From Alkalicoccus luteus (lineage in GTDB: Bacteria > Bacillota > Bacilli > Bacillales > Salisediminibacteriaceae), in contig NZ_JAATHJ010000003.1 of NCBI RefSeq assembly GCF_012034335.1, positions 124,001-188,000 of the forward strand: a stretch of 64,000 nt of DNA. The letters run 5' to 3'. The translations under genes and the position numbers were made by a program. The first letter of the stretch is position 1; every line of letters starts with the position of its first letter. The notes under the pieces were generated by a model. It was not told the origin of the DNA. It ran no database searches and was given only the letters and a program-made list of their open reading frames with translations. Shown here in pieces: positions 32,109 through 41,006 of this stretch.

Positions 32109-33791
32109 ATGACCGATTTTTACATAAACCGATTTGATATTCGCGATACCGACAATTTAAAACAATCCTTTGATGCTGTTTTGGAGGAGTCACCTGATAC
32201 CGAAGAAGAGTGGAAGGATTGGCTTGAGCGTAGATCTGCTCTTTTAGATGAGATTGAAGAAATCATCACAGGACATTACATTGAATTTCAGTGTTTCAGT
32301 GATGACGAAGATAAAAAGGCTCAAGTAGAATTTGACCAGCAGCATATTGAACCGCTTCGAAAAGCGTTTCAGTCGAAAGCTGACAAGAAATTTCTCCAGT
32401 CCCCTGCCGCGCAAAACCCTAGTAAAGAACTCGAGCTGCTCGTCAAGCGCCTGCGGAATCAGGATGAGCTGTACTCTGAGGCGAACACTCAGCTTGAAAT
32501 TGAAGAAGATGCGCTGGCTACCCGATACTTTGAAATTACCGGCTCCATGAACGTAGAATGGGAAGGTGAAACGCTCTCCCTCAGTGAGCTTTCCCCGAAG
32601 CTTGAATCAAGCAGCAGAGCGATTCGCGAGAAAGCTTTTCGCCTCGTCAGTGGCTGTTTTAAAGAACAAGAAGAAGAGCTGCAGTCGATTATGAGCAGTT
32701 TGATTAAGCTGCGTCAAAAAAAGGCTGACAACGCCGGACTTTCAAATTACAGAGATTACATGTTTCGGAATTATGAGCGCTTTGACTACTCTCCGGAAGA
32801 CTGTAAGCAGCTGGCAGAATCCATTAAGCGCCATATTGTACCTCTTAAAGACAAGTACGCACACCGGCATATGGAAGAGCTGCAGCTTTTTTCATATCGG
32901 CCCTGGGATCTAAGAGGTACTCCCGCTCACTTGGAGCAACTGAAGCCTTTCTCAAATGCTGCAGAATTAACTGACAAATCTAAAGCAGTTTTAAACCGTG
33001 TTCACCCTTCATACGGTAGTCTGCTTGAATCTATGTATCGTAACAACCGCCTTGATCTGGAAGCCCGCCAAGGAAAAGCTCCCGGGGGATTTTGCTGCTA
33101 CCTTCCAGTGAGCCGTGACTCGTTTATCTTTATGAACGCTGCGGAAGTTCATGACGACATGATCACCATTCTTCATGAGATGGGCCACTGTCTTCACAAC
33201 GACCGTTCGTCCAGCTTTAGCGTGCATGAATACCGTTCTGCGCCGATGGAATCAGCCGAGCTTGCCAGCATGTCGATGGAACTGCTTACGATGAATCATT
33301 GGTCTGAGTTTTACGGCGAGGACAAAGACATGCTCCGGGCGAAGCACGACCATTTTCGTGATATTCTTAACTTTCTCCCGGTCGGCTCTGTAGTCGATCA
33401 ATTTCAACATTGGTTGTATGAGAACCCGCAGCATAGCGAGCAGGAGCGCCTTCATATGTTCAGGCGCATTCAAACAGCCTATGATTCTTCAGCTGCTGAC
33501 TGGTCCGGTCTTGAACATGAGCAGGAAATATCCTGGATGAGAATTCTTCATATTTATGAAGTGCCTTTCTACTTTATCGAGTATGTTATTGCGCAGCTCG
33601 GTGCTCTTCAAGTGTACCGGAACTATCAGCAGGACCCCGGTAAAACTCTTGAGGCATTTAACGAAGCACTCAAGCTCGGAAGCTCCCGGTCACTGCCCGA
33701 AGTTTACGAAGCCGCCGGTATCCGCTTTGATTTCTCTGACGAAATGGTGAAAGAGCTTGCTGACTTCATAGAGCAGCAGCTCGAGGAATAG
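32109..33791 (+). CDS. M3-family oligoendopeptidase
   Basis: A 560-residue zinc metallopeptidase of the M3B (PepF-like) family, cytosolic, cutting short peptides. The zinc motif HEMGH is in ITILHEMGHCLHND (about residue 356) with the downstream Glu ligand in SAPMESAELASMSMELL (about 377-393). The helical N-terminal half and the C-terminal helical bundle (IYEVPFYFIEYVIAQLGALQVY) are normal for the family, which is about 560-600 residues. AGGAGGGATATAA precedes the ATG. Confidence 0.92.
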   Translation: MTDFYINRFDIRDTDNLKQSFDAVLEESPDTEEEWKDWLERRSALLDEIEEIITGHYIEFQCFSDDEDKKAQVEFDQQHIEPLRKAFQSKADKKFLQSPAAQNPSKELELLVKRLRNQDELYSEANTQLEIEEDALATRYFEITGSMNVEWEGETLSLSELSPKLESSSRAIREKAFRLVSGCFKEQEEELQSIMSSLIKLRQKKADNAGLSNYRDYMFRNYERFDYSPEDCKQLAESIKRHIVPLKDKYAHRHMEELQLFSYRPWDLRGTPAHLEQLKPFSNAAELTDKSKAVLNRVHPSYGSLLESMYRNNRLDLEARQGKAPGGFCCYLPVSRDSFIFMNAAEVHDDMITILHEMGHCLHNDRSSSFSVHEYRSAPMESAELASMSMELLTMNHWSEFYGEDKDMLRAKHDHFRDILNFLPVGSVVDQFQHWLYENPQHSEQERLHMFRRIQTAYDSSAADWSGLEHEQEISWMRILHIYEVPFYFIEYVIAQLGALQVYRNYQQDPGKTLEAFNEALKLGSSRSLPEVYEAAGIRFDFSDEMVKELADFIEQQLEE

Positions 33792-33912
33792 CCAGTTTTC
33801 CCGGAAGCCGGCGCCCTTTCAATTCTGCCTGTTTATGAGCTCATTTTTTCGACATCAAAACCGCTGACGAAAAAACGGCATTGTAATAAATATGATCAGA
33901 GCTTCTATGAGG

Positions 33913-33947
33913 AAAGGGAAGGCGCATATGTTTGCGCCTTCCCTTTC
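33913..33947. terminator. Bidirectional terminator
   Basis: AAAGGGAAGGCGCA (33913-33926) pairs perfectly with TGCGCCTTCCCTTT (33933-33946). It separates the convergent peptidase and aldo/keto reductase genes. Confidence 0.75.
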
Positions 33948-33973
33948 TGGTTTAAAATGTGTTTTTTTCTGTA

Positions 33974-34954
33974 TTAATATACGCCGCGGATAAGATCATG
34001 TACTTCCTGTTCATAAAAATCATGCAATTTCTGCATTTCTTCATCGGAAAATCCTTTTACGCCAGCGGCCATAATGTTTTCCATCGCCTGCTGTTCATTT
34101 TTGAATCCTGGAATTACTGACGAGACGGCATCATGCTCCAGCACCCATCGCAGTGCTGCTCTGCTCATACTATGCCGCCCTTCCGCGATCCATTCCAGGC
34201 GTCTGCTCAGCTCTACCCCGGTTTCAAACGGTATGCCGGCAAATGTTTCTCCGACATTGAAAGCTTGTCCATCTGCATTAAAGGAGCGATGGTCACCAGA
34301 CTCAAACTGATGTCCCTGGCTGAATTTCCCCGTCAGCAGGCCGCTGGCAAGAGGTACTCTTGCTAAAATACCCACCTGTTTGTCCAGTGCCTGTGGAAAC
34401 AAATTCTGAACAGGCTTTTGTCTGAAGATGTTAAAAATAACCTGAAGCACGTCGACACCTTCATACTTCATACTTTCTAATCCTTCCTCTACGGTTTCCA
34501 CGCTGACGCCGTAGCTTCTGATCAGACCTTCCCGTTTCAGCTTATCAAGCACAGCGAAAACACTGCCGTCCTGAATAATTTCAGGCGGCGGACAGTGAAT
34601 CTGATACAGATCGAGTGTATCTCTTCCGAGCCGGCGGAGAGTGCCCTCCAGCCAGCTGCGAACGCTTTCTTCTTTATAAGTCTTGGGATCGTGAATGTCG
34701 CCGGCACGGCAAAACTTGCTTGCGATATAAATATCAGACCGGTCTGAGAAGGCCCTTTTCAGAAGCTCTTCTGCATGACCATCGCCATACACGTCAGCCG
34801 TATCAAAGAAATTGACGCCCTCGTCTGCGGCTACTTCCAGGCCCCTTAACGCCTCTGTGTCATCAGTTTTTCCCCATGAGCCTCCTGCTGCCCACGTACC
34901 GAAACCAATCTCGCTTACCTCCAGACCAGTTTTGCCAAGTTTTCGAAAACGCAT
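33974..34954 (-). CDS. Aldo/keto reductase
   Basis: A 326-residue NADPH-dependent aldo/keto reductase with a TIM-barrel. The catalytic tetrad is visible: Asp and Tyr in FFDTADVYG (about 49-57), Lys in YIASKFCRAG (about 80), His in YQIHCPPPE (about 118). The C-terminal cofactor region SSVIPGFKNEQQAMENI is also present. It resembles YhdN/IolS-type enzymes; the substrate is unknown. A 107-residue gene lies 12 bases upstream on the same strand. Confidence 0.88.
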   Translation of the reverse strand: MRFRKLGKTGLEVSEIGFGTWAAGGSWGKTDDTEALRGLEVAADEGVNFFDTADVYGDGHAEELLKRAFSDRSDIYIASKFCRAGDIHDPKTYKEESVRSWLEGTLRRLGRDTLDLYQIHCPPPEIIQDGSVFAVLDKLKREGLIRSYGVSVETVEEGLESMKYEGVDVLQVIFNIFRQKPVQNLFPQALDKQVGILARVPLASGLLTGKFSQGHQFESGDHRSFNADGQAFNVGETFAGIPFETGVELSRRLEWIAEGRHSMSRAALRWVLEHDAVSSVIPGFKNEQQAMENIMAAGVKGFSDEEMQKLHDFYEQEVHDLIRGVY

Positions 34955-34966
34955 GCCACCATCTCC

Positions 34967-35290
34967 CTATTTTAAATGATCATATTTCTTCGCTTCCCTA
35001 TCTAAAATTCGTTTTTCCAGCTGTTTGAATGCTTCAATAAAGTTGGTCGGATCCTGCTTTACTTGGTAGGAAAATACGCCTCTGCTTGTATGAACGTATA
35101 GCAGCGCCTCTGATTTCCCAAGTTCTCGGAACGACATATCAAAAATAATTTCAGCAGGAAATTCCCTGCGGTGTGTAACAAGCTTATCTTCATACAAATG
35201 CATAACCCGCTCATACTCAACATTCTGCTGATCAATAGAGGTTACTTCCCGTTCCACTTTGTAGTACGGGTGGCTTGCGAGCGGCTCCAT
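34967..35290 (-). CDS. Conserved hypothetical protein
   Basis: A 107-residue soluble protein, predicted as mixed beta strands followed by a long C-terminal helix (NFIEAFKQLEKRILDREAKKYDHL), which recalls a PH-like small domain. It begins MEPLASHPYYKVE. I do not recognise a function. AGGAGGTGATCCGACC precedes the ATG, an excellent ribosome site. It is 12 bases upstream of the aldo/keto reductase, so the two are cotranscribed. Confidence 0.7.
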   Translation of the reverse strand: MEPLASHPYYKVEREVTSIDQQNVEYERVMHLYEDKLVTHRREFPAEIIFDMSFRELGKSEALLYVHTSRGVFSYQVKQDPTNFIEAFKQLEKRILDREAKKYDHLK

Positions 35291-35410
35291 GGTCGGATCA
35301 CCTCCTCATTCTTCCTTCATCGTACCGCTGTTTATATAAAATTTCCAACAGAATCATTATCATCTGCTAAACTATTCAGTGTATCGAAATATGTGCGGGG
35401 AGTTTTTTAC

Positions 35411-36660
35411 ATGCAGTCCAAGCCTACCTTCTTTTACGGCTGGTATATCGTTCTCGTCGGGGCGCTGAGTCTGTTTTTTCCGGCCCCGGTCAAACTTGCT
35501 CCAACTCGGTCTTCATCGATTCCTACATAGCAGATTTTGCCTGGGAGCGATCTCTCGTATCAGGGATTTATTCAGGAGCAACGCTGGCCGCAGGATTTCT
35601 GCTCTTTATAGCCGGCACATCGATCGACCGCTACGGCCAGCGCGCTGTTTCTTTAACGGTCAGTATTCTGCTGGCAGCCGCCTGCATCTGGAACAGCTTT
35701 GTTGTATCCCCTTGGATGCTGTTTATCGGATTCTTTTTGATTCGGCTGCTCGGCCAAGGTTCGATGACGCTTGTTCCCAATACTCTTATACCCCAGTGGT
35801 TTGCAGCCAAACGAGGCAGAGCCTTCAGTCTGATGATGATTGGCGGTTTTGCAGGCTCTGTTGTGTTCCCTCCGCTGAATGCGTGGCTCATTACATCATT
35901 CGGCTGGCAGACAGCCTGGCAGGTGCTGGGCGTTTCCATTCTGATTATTTTCGTACCAGCTGCCTTCTTTCTGATGAAGGATAGGCCGGCTCAGCTAGGT
36001 TTAAAACCTGATGGCGCTGATCCTGACGGAATTCGCAGCGGAGGCCATGATAAGGAAGTTTCCTGGACATTGAAAGAAGCTGCCCGCACGAGACAATTCT
36101 GGCTGCTTCTGCTCTGTACCGGAATCCCCTCCATGATCAATACCGAACTCACGTTTCATCTCGTATCTATCGCCGGAGAAGCAGATCTGGGAATTGGGAC
36201 CGCAGCCTTCATACTGAGTCTGATGGCTGCGGTCGGGTTCCCTGTAACGCTCGCTGCAGGCTTTATATTAGAACGCGTCAGAATACGCTATGTGTTCGCT
36301 CTTGTGTTCATTGGCCAATTTATTTTTATTGCTGTGCTGCTTATGACGGGATCTTTTTACATGGCAGTTGTATTTGGTCTTATCTGGGGATTTGTCGGCG
36401 GCCTGGAGCGAATTTGTATTTCCATGGTCTATCCAGAATATTTCGGTAAAACACATCTAGGCAGTATTAAGAGTATTGCCACCACGGTTACAGTTGCAGG
36501 CTCGGCATTCGGTCCGCTCCCTTTCGGTATTGCCTTCGATCTGTTTGGCGGCTATACGGAAATACTGCTGATTATGCTGCTTTTCCCTGCTGTTGGGGCT
36601 GTCGCTTGCCTGCTGTCTCCTCCTCCTCTTAAACCCGGCACCGGAAGTGAGAAGACGTAA
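35411..36660 (+). pseudogene. MFS transporter, frameshifted at a poly-T run
   Basis: Two frames together encode a normal about 416-residue major-facilitator transporter of the monocarboxylate/OFA type. Frame 1 runs from ATG 35411 (MQSKPTFFYGWYIVLVGALSLFF); the continuation (SGPGQTCSNSVFIDSYIADF and onward to 36660) is in the next frame. The break is at the six T at 35474-35479; seven T would restore one frame. Everything after is open and intact, with the loop motif TSIDRYGQR and 11-12 membrane segments. So this is a recent mutation, a sequencing error in a homopolymer, or a phase-variable gene. GGGGAG precedes the ATG. The substrate is unknown. Confidence 0.8.
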
Positions 36661-36712
36661 GCTATATCTGCTATACTTTACTGTGCAGGCTACTTTAGAA
36701 AGGATGAACAGC

Positions 36713-36934
36713 ATGGATATTTTTACAGTGCCCAGCCCCGATGACCCGGGTATGGGATATGCCTATCTCGTGATGACGCTCGTATTTATTGCTGCTTCTT
36801 ACAGCGTATACCGTTTTAAGAAGGCAAATCGTAAAAAAGAAAAACAGGCAGAAAATCTCCCTGTATATGATATGTATGAAACGAAGGAAGAGCATGATTC
36901 CAAAACCGATGCAAAAGGAGACCGCAGCGAATGA
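36713..36934 (+). CDS. Small single-helix membrane protein, unknown
   Basis: A 73-residue protein: a short polar start (MDIFTVPSPDDPGMG), one membrane helix (about residues 16-34) and a long charged tail (KKANRKKEKQAEN... DSKTDAKGDRSE). GAAAGG is 9 bases before this ATG; an ATG three codons earlier touches the ribosome site. It overlaps the pgeF start by four bases, so it is cotranslated with it. I do not recognise the family. Confidence 0.65.
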   Translation: MDIFTVPSPDDPGMGYAYLVMTLVFIAASYSVYRFKKANRKKEKQAENLPVYDMYETKEEHDSKTDAKGDRSE

Positions 36935-37743
36935 CAGAACCATTTGTGCAACACGGAAATCAGCTTTTAATCGACCGCTGGATGAAGCATCTGCCAGATC
37001 TCTCTGCCGGCTTTACTACACGTCTTGGCGGCGTAAGCACAGGTCATTATGAATCCAATAACCTTGGACTTCATACAGACGATGATCCCGAACGGATTAT
37101 CGCTAACCGCTACAGTACTGCCTCTGAAACAAATACTGATCTCAAACAGTGGGTGTTTGCCGATCAAACCCACGAAGACCAAATTGTGAAGGTACCCCGG
37201 GCATTAGCCGGAAGCGGTTCGCTTGATTATGACGATACGATCAAGCGAACTGACGGATTTTATACAGATGAACCTGGGGTGATGCTCTCGCTCGGGTTCG
37301 CAGACTGTGTTCCGCTTTATTTTATTCATGAGGGGAAAAAACTTGCAGGAACTGCGCACGCAGGCTGGAAAGGAACCGTCCGTAATATAGGCGGAAAGAT
37401 GGTACGTCTCTGGTCAGAGTTCGAAGGTGTTCCCGCCGGTGAAATATACGCAGCAATCGGTCCGTCTATCGGCTCCTGCTGCTATCAGGTCGATCAGAAA
37501 GTAATCGATGAGCTGCAAAAAGTGCTTGCTGATTTTGAACCGTATTCAAAAAACGAAGATGGTACGTATCAGCTTCAGTTAAAAGAGGCCAACCGGCTTC
37601 TGCTGATTCAGGAAGGGATCCCACCCGAGAACATCCACGTTTCTTCCTGCTGTACGTCCTGTTCAGAAGAGCTCTTCTTCTCCCACAGACGGGATAAGGG
37701 GCTGACCGGCCGCATGCACTCATTTATCGGATTTACCCGCTGA
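36931..37743 (+). CDS. pgeF: PgeF/YfiH (YlmD-like) multicopper-type nucleoside phosphorylase
   Basis: A 270-residue protein of the PgeF/YfiH/LACC1 family, once called polyphenol oxidase, now known to act on purine nucleosides and on wall-precursor editing. Motifs: SAGFTTRLGGVSTG (about residues 25-38), FADQTHEDQI (metal His), SLGFADCVPLYF (metal Cys), GTAHAGWKGTVRNI (metal His), and AIGPSIGSCCYQVD. It is not in the ylm cell-division cluster, so it may be a second copy. Its terminator is the target of the mobile-like element just downstream. Confidence 0.87.
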   Translation: MTEPFVQHGNQLLIDRWMKHLPDLSAGFTTRLGGVSTGHYESNNLGLHTDDDPERIIANRYSTASETNTDLKQWVFADQTHEDQIVKVPRALAGSGSLDYDDTIKRTDGFYTDEPGVMLSLGFADCVPLYFIHEGKKLAGTAHAGWKGTVRNIGGKMVRLWSEFEGVPAGEIYAAIGPSIGSCCYQVDQKVIDELQKVLADFEPYSKNEDGTYQLQLKEANRLLLIQEGIPPENIHVSSCCTSCSEELFFSHRRDKGLTGRMHSFIGFTR

Positions 37744-37811
37744 CATAGCACTTGTGCTAAGAACGATCATACAGCAGGTATGTCTTACTTCTTTTCATTA
37801 GCAAACAGGTT

Positions 37812-37839
37812 GAGCGGCTCTTACTAAAAAGAGCCGCTC
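37812..37839 (+). terminator. Terminator-like hairpin of pgeF
   Basis: GAGCGGCTCTT pairs perfectly with AAGAGCCGCTC around ACTAAA. The copy on the far side of the element (38570-38597) has one stem mismatch and is followed by CTTTG. Confidence 0.7.
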
Positions 37840-38270
37840 CCAGAGTGTTGATAAAGTAATTTAAGGTGAATAAGATTGCATCTACCTGTATCTGCGGACA
37901 CTCGCTTTCCGGAGGGAACGGGCTCAGCTAACCGCTTCCTCCTGCTGTCGGAAGCGCTGGATCTTCGCCTCGTTCTGATCCTCCAGGAGTCGAGGCCCTC
38001 CGATTCGGCAGCTGGCTGTCCGGTTGAAACCCTGTGATGGTTCACACGAGCTTGTTCCATATGGATGGAACCTTTCGTTAGGCAACGCTTCGATGTCGAA
38101 TAGGGATGCCAGTACGTCAACGTATCCACCAAAAAAAGCAAAAGAGACGCAGCGATAGGAACGTTTTTCTCCATTAAACAAATCCATTTCCCCTTCGTGT
38201 CTGGCGTGCCCGTGGAAGCCGCGCAGCCTGAAGATTCAGTGCCGTTCAGATCTGCGAACGCATAAACGCA

Positions 38271-38427
38271 CGAGCGGAGCCGGACCGGGTCTTAAAGGCT
38301 TCTCGTGAGAAGCCTGAGTCAGAGTGAAGCCTCATAGCCGTTCGATTTTGAACGGCATGAAAAGCGCGAGCGGAGCCGGACCGGGTCTTAAAGGCTTCTC
38401 GCGAGAAGCCTGAGTCCGAGTGAAGCC
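38271..38427. repeat. Internal 96-base-period duplication in element B
   Basis: Two nearly identical 61-base units, 38271-38331 and 38367-38427, each contain the 18-base palindrome GGCTTCTCGYGAGAAGCC (38297-38314; 38393-38410). The linker holds the hairpin GCCGTTC...GAACGGC (38337-38356). Copy A has one such unit (palindrome at 21743-21758) and one hairpin (21795-21816). Confidence 0.85.
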
Positions 38428-38620
38428 GCGCCATCTTACGTGCCTTTCTTCCCTTCATACAGGGGGTCACCCTGAGAAATAGCTGAAGGCAAGCTACCGC
38501 TGGTAAACAGAGGGGAAATACAATCAATCGAATAATCATGTAAGCTGATTGACTTTGTCAACAGCCTGTGAGCGGCTCTTACTAAAAAGAGCGGCTCCTT
38601 TGTACACCGCAAGTTTCAAA

Positions 38621-40060
38621 TTAAGAATGCTTCGTTTTAAATGATCGTTTCGCTTTCAATGCTTTCTTTGACAGGCCTGTTAGCGGGCTCTGGAAAAGCT
38701 TTTTTGTCCACCATGCATCCGACGTCTGTTTGACGATCTCCGTTCTGGCCGGATATGGATGAGTGATCGAGGAAAGATCCTTAAGCGGGTGGCCTTTTGC
38801 TTTCATCAGCACCATCGTCTGCATCCAGTCAGAAGCGTTTCGCCCTAAACCATGAGCTCCGAGTATTGTTCCATCCCGTTTTGTAATAACTTTAACAAAC
38901 GAGTCCTCATCGCCCTCGGCAATCATTCTGTCTGCACCGCTTCCTCTGTAAACGTCATAATCTCCTCCTGTTTCTTGTGCAGCCTCGTCTTCCGTTAATC
39001 CTAAATGAAAGATTTCCGGATCGGTATAAAAACACCATGGCATATCGTCGTAGCTGATCTTTCTTCTTAAGCCAAACAGTGCATTCGCAATCACCGTCTT
39101 CCCTTCCTCACCCGCTCCGTGCGTAAATGGGAAACGGCCGTTCACATCCCCCACCGCATAAATGTGTGCGACTTCGGTCTGGAGCTTGTCATTTACCTTT
39201 ACCGCTCCGCCTTTTGTAAGGGAAAGGCCTGCTCTTTGCACGTGCAGACTTTTCGTATTGGGCTTTCTTCCTGCTGCAACGAACAGCGCATCAGCTTCAA
39301 TATTCTCGCTGTGTCTGCCTTCTGTTTCAACAAATGTTTTATTGCCCTCCCGATAAACCTTCGAAGCTCTGGTGCCTGTCAGAATGCGCAGCTCCTTTTG
39401 AAGCGAAGTAACCGCCCGTGCTGCTATTTCACGATCTTCTTTGATGAGCAGATGGTCGGAATTTTCAAGTACAGTCACTTCAGATCCGAGCCTGGAAAGC
39501 GCCTGCGCCATTTCCAGCCCGATCGGTCCGCCTCCAACCATGACAACCCGTTCCGGAAACTGGTTCGTGTAAAAAACGGATTCATTGGTCAATACTCGTA
39601 TTTGCTCAATCCCTTCTATAGGAAGAATCGCAGGAGAAGATCCTGTCGCAATCACTATTTTTTCCCCCTCAAGCGACGGGCCGTCCTTGAGATCAATTCT
39701 GTTTTTACCTGCAAAAGAAGCTTCTCCTGTATAGACGTCAATGCCTTCCCGTTCAAAGCGCTCGTGGCTGTCATGTTCCTGAATCGTATCAACAGCCTGC
39801 TGAATAGATCCAGTCACTTTTTTCCAGTCAGGCTTTCCCGTAACCGATATACCAAAGCGTTTTGCAGCCTGCCGGGCATCGTGAACCTCCCGGGATGCTG
39901 CTATTAGTGCTTTCGAAGGGACACAGCCATAGTGCAGACAGTCGCCTCCGAGCTGAGCTTCTTTTTCGATAAGTGCTGTTTTAGCTCCGAACCTGGCTGC
40001 TCCGGAAGCTACCGTCAGCCCTCCGGAACCTCCCCCAATTACAATAACGTCATATTTCAT
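38621..40060 (-). CDS. FAD pyridine-nucleotide disulfide oxidoreductase, MerA/Lpd-like
   Basis: A 479-residue two-dinucleotide-domain flavoprotein. FAD site VIGGGSGGLTVASGAARFG (5-23), redox disulfide GGDCLHYGCVPSK (about 38-50), NAD(P) site VVMVGGGPIGLEMAQ (about 172-186), second FAD motif AVGDVNG (about 303) and the dimerisation end with THPYPARTE (about 440), whose His usually acts with the disulfide. There is no N-terminal mercury-binding domain and no C-terminal Cys pair, so mercury is unlikely. Its start overlaps the TVP38 gene by four bases, a pairing seen in many bacteria whose shared role is not settled. Confidence 0.85.
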   Translation of the reverse strand: MKYDVIVIGGGSGGLTVASGAARFGAKTALIEKEAQLGGDCLHYGCVPSKALIAASREVHDARQAAKRFGISVTGKPDWKKVTGSIQQAVDTIQEHDSHERFEREGIDVYTGEASFAGKNRIDLKDGPSLEGEKIVIATGSSPAILPIEGIEQIRVLTNESVFYTNQFPERVVMVGGGPIGLEMAQALSRLGSEVTVLENSDHLLIKEDREIAARAVTSLQKELRILTGTRASKVYREGNKTFVETEGRHSENIEADALFVAAGRKPNTKSLHVQRAGLSLTKGGAVKVNDKLQTEVAHIYAVGDVNGRFPFTHGAGEEGKTVIANALFGLRRKISYDDMPWCFYTDPEIFHLGLTEDEAAQETGGDYDVYRGSGADRMIAEGDEDSFVKVITKRDGTILGAHGLGRNASDWMQTMVLMKAKGHPLKDLSSITHPYPARTEIVKQTSDAWWTKKLFQSPLTGLSKKALKAKRSFKTKHS

Positions 40061-40728
40061 GAATCATCCGCCTCCCTCATTGTTTTCGCTGCTATTTTTT
40101 TGCGGAAGAAAAAGGGTATTGCACTGACAGCAATAAAAACAGCTGCCGCTCCGGCAATCAGCTGAATGCTGCCTTCCATAACGCTGGCTCCGAGAAAAGC
40201 ATATGCAAATGCACCCGGGATAATGCCTAGAAGGGTACCGAAGAAAAATGCTTTAAGCTTCACTTTTGATACGCCGCACAAATAGCTGATCATATCAAAA
40301 TTAAAAATTGGAATCAGGCGTATCATCAATACGTATACGAATCCGTTACGCTCAAGCTGATGCTGCAGCTCTCTACCTCTTCCTTTCCATTCTTTTCCCG
40401 CAATATTTTTTCCTAATCTTTTTGCCACGATGAAAGAAAGGACAGCACCTGCTGTTGCACCCGTGACAATCAACAGTGTCCCGAACAAGGCTCCGAACAT
40501 CAGTCCGCCGGCAAGTGACAAGACAGAAGCCGGAAACAGAATAAGCGGCCGCACGGTATATAAAACGACAAAAACAAGCGGTGCCCATACACCCGCTTCC
40601 CCTACCCATCGCTCAATCTCTTCCGGTGAAAGTTGAATATATTCCCTGTTTATATAAATCAGAACTCCTGCAGCTGCCAGCACAGCTGCAGCCTTTAACA
40701 GAAAAGATGTTGATAATATCTTTTTCAT
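40057..40728 (-). CDS. TVP38/TMEM64 (DedA superfamily) membrane protein
   Basis: A 223-residue protein with about five or six membrane segments. The family core is visible: RPLILFPASVLSLAGGLMFG (about 61-80), GAVLSFIVAKRLGKN, and RLIPIFNFDMISYLCGVSKVK (about 136-156). The superfamily includes lipid scramblases and flippases. It is the first gene of a two-gene unit with the flavoprotein. A cre-like site lies 68-81 bases upstream. Confidence 0.87.
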   Translation of the reverse strand: MKKILSTSFLLKAAAVLAAAGVLIYINREYIQLSPEEIERWVGEAGVWAPLVFVVLYTVRPLILFPASVLSLAGGLMFGALFGTLLIVTGATAGAVLSFIVAKRLGKNIAGKEWKGRGRELQHQLERNGFVYVLMIRLIPIFNFDMISYLCGVSKVKLKAFFFGTLLGIIPGAFAYAFLGASVMEGSIQLIAGAAAVFIAVSAIPFFFRKKIAAKTMREADDS

Positions 40729-40795
40729 ACAATCACCTCACTGCTATCGTACCGAACGAAGGAGGAAAATGCTGTAACCGCGCTTACAGCGCTTT

Positions 40796-40809
40796 TGTAA
40801 GCGCTTTAA
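40796..40809. promoter_or_regulatory. cre-like site between TVP38 gene and ilvE
   Basis: TGTAAGCGCTTTAA matches the CcpA consensus at 13 of 14 positions. A related partial palindrome (TGTAACCGCGCTTACA) precedes it at 40773-40788. It could act on either divergent unit; in B. subtilis CcpA controls ilv-leu. Confidence 0.5.
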
Positions 40810-40921
40810 AAATATTTACAAAACAAGTGTTTATTTCTGCTTTATCGCTACACAGCAGGCATGTAAGCGATTACGATAAGTCGGATTGTTTAGAAATGTT
40901 AGAATTATTAACAAACAGCGG

Positions 40922-40950
40922 TTGACTGCGCCTTATAAGGGGCGTAAGAT
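40922..40950 (+). promoter_or_regulatory. ilvE promoter
   Basis: TTGACT (40922-40927), 17-base spacer, TAAGAT (40945-40950). Confidence 0.65.
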
Positions 40951-41006
40951 AAGGCTCATCATCAACTTTCGTAAATATTCAATCTATTCAGAAAGGAGTG
41001 GACGGT

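Larger units (their letters stand above)
37811..38598. mobile_element. Non-coding terminator-targeting element, copy B, with its direct repeats
   Basis: The element itself is 37841-38568 (728 bp), in inverted orientation to copy A. It begins CAGAGTGTTGATAAAGT and ends with the inverse of CAGGCTGTTGACAAAGT. Direct repeats of 30 bases at 37811-37840 and 38569-38598 differ at one base; each is a complete hairpin (GAGCGGCTCTT / AAGAGCCGCTC), the probable terminator of pgeF. Compared with copy A, both ends and two internal blocks align; the middle (about 38020-38200) has diverged, and a 96-base segment with a hairpin is duplicated at 38271-38427. No transposase is encoded. Confidence 0.75.

Noticed and set aside
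35496-35984. Arg/Cys-rich frame inside the MFS gene
   Set aside because: Out of frame with the transporter sequence, which continues cleanly in another frame.
38621-40060. Mercuric reductase
   Set aside because: No N-terminal heavy-metal domain, no C-terminal cysteine pair and no merR/merT; only the general disulfide oxidoreductase plan is supported.
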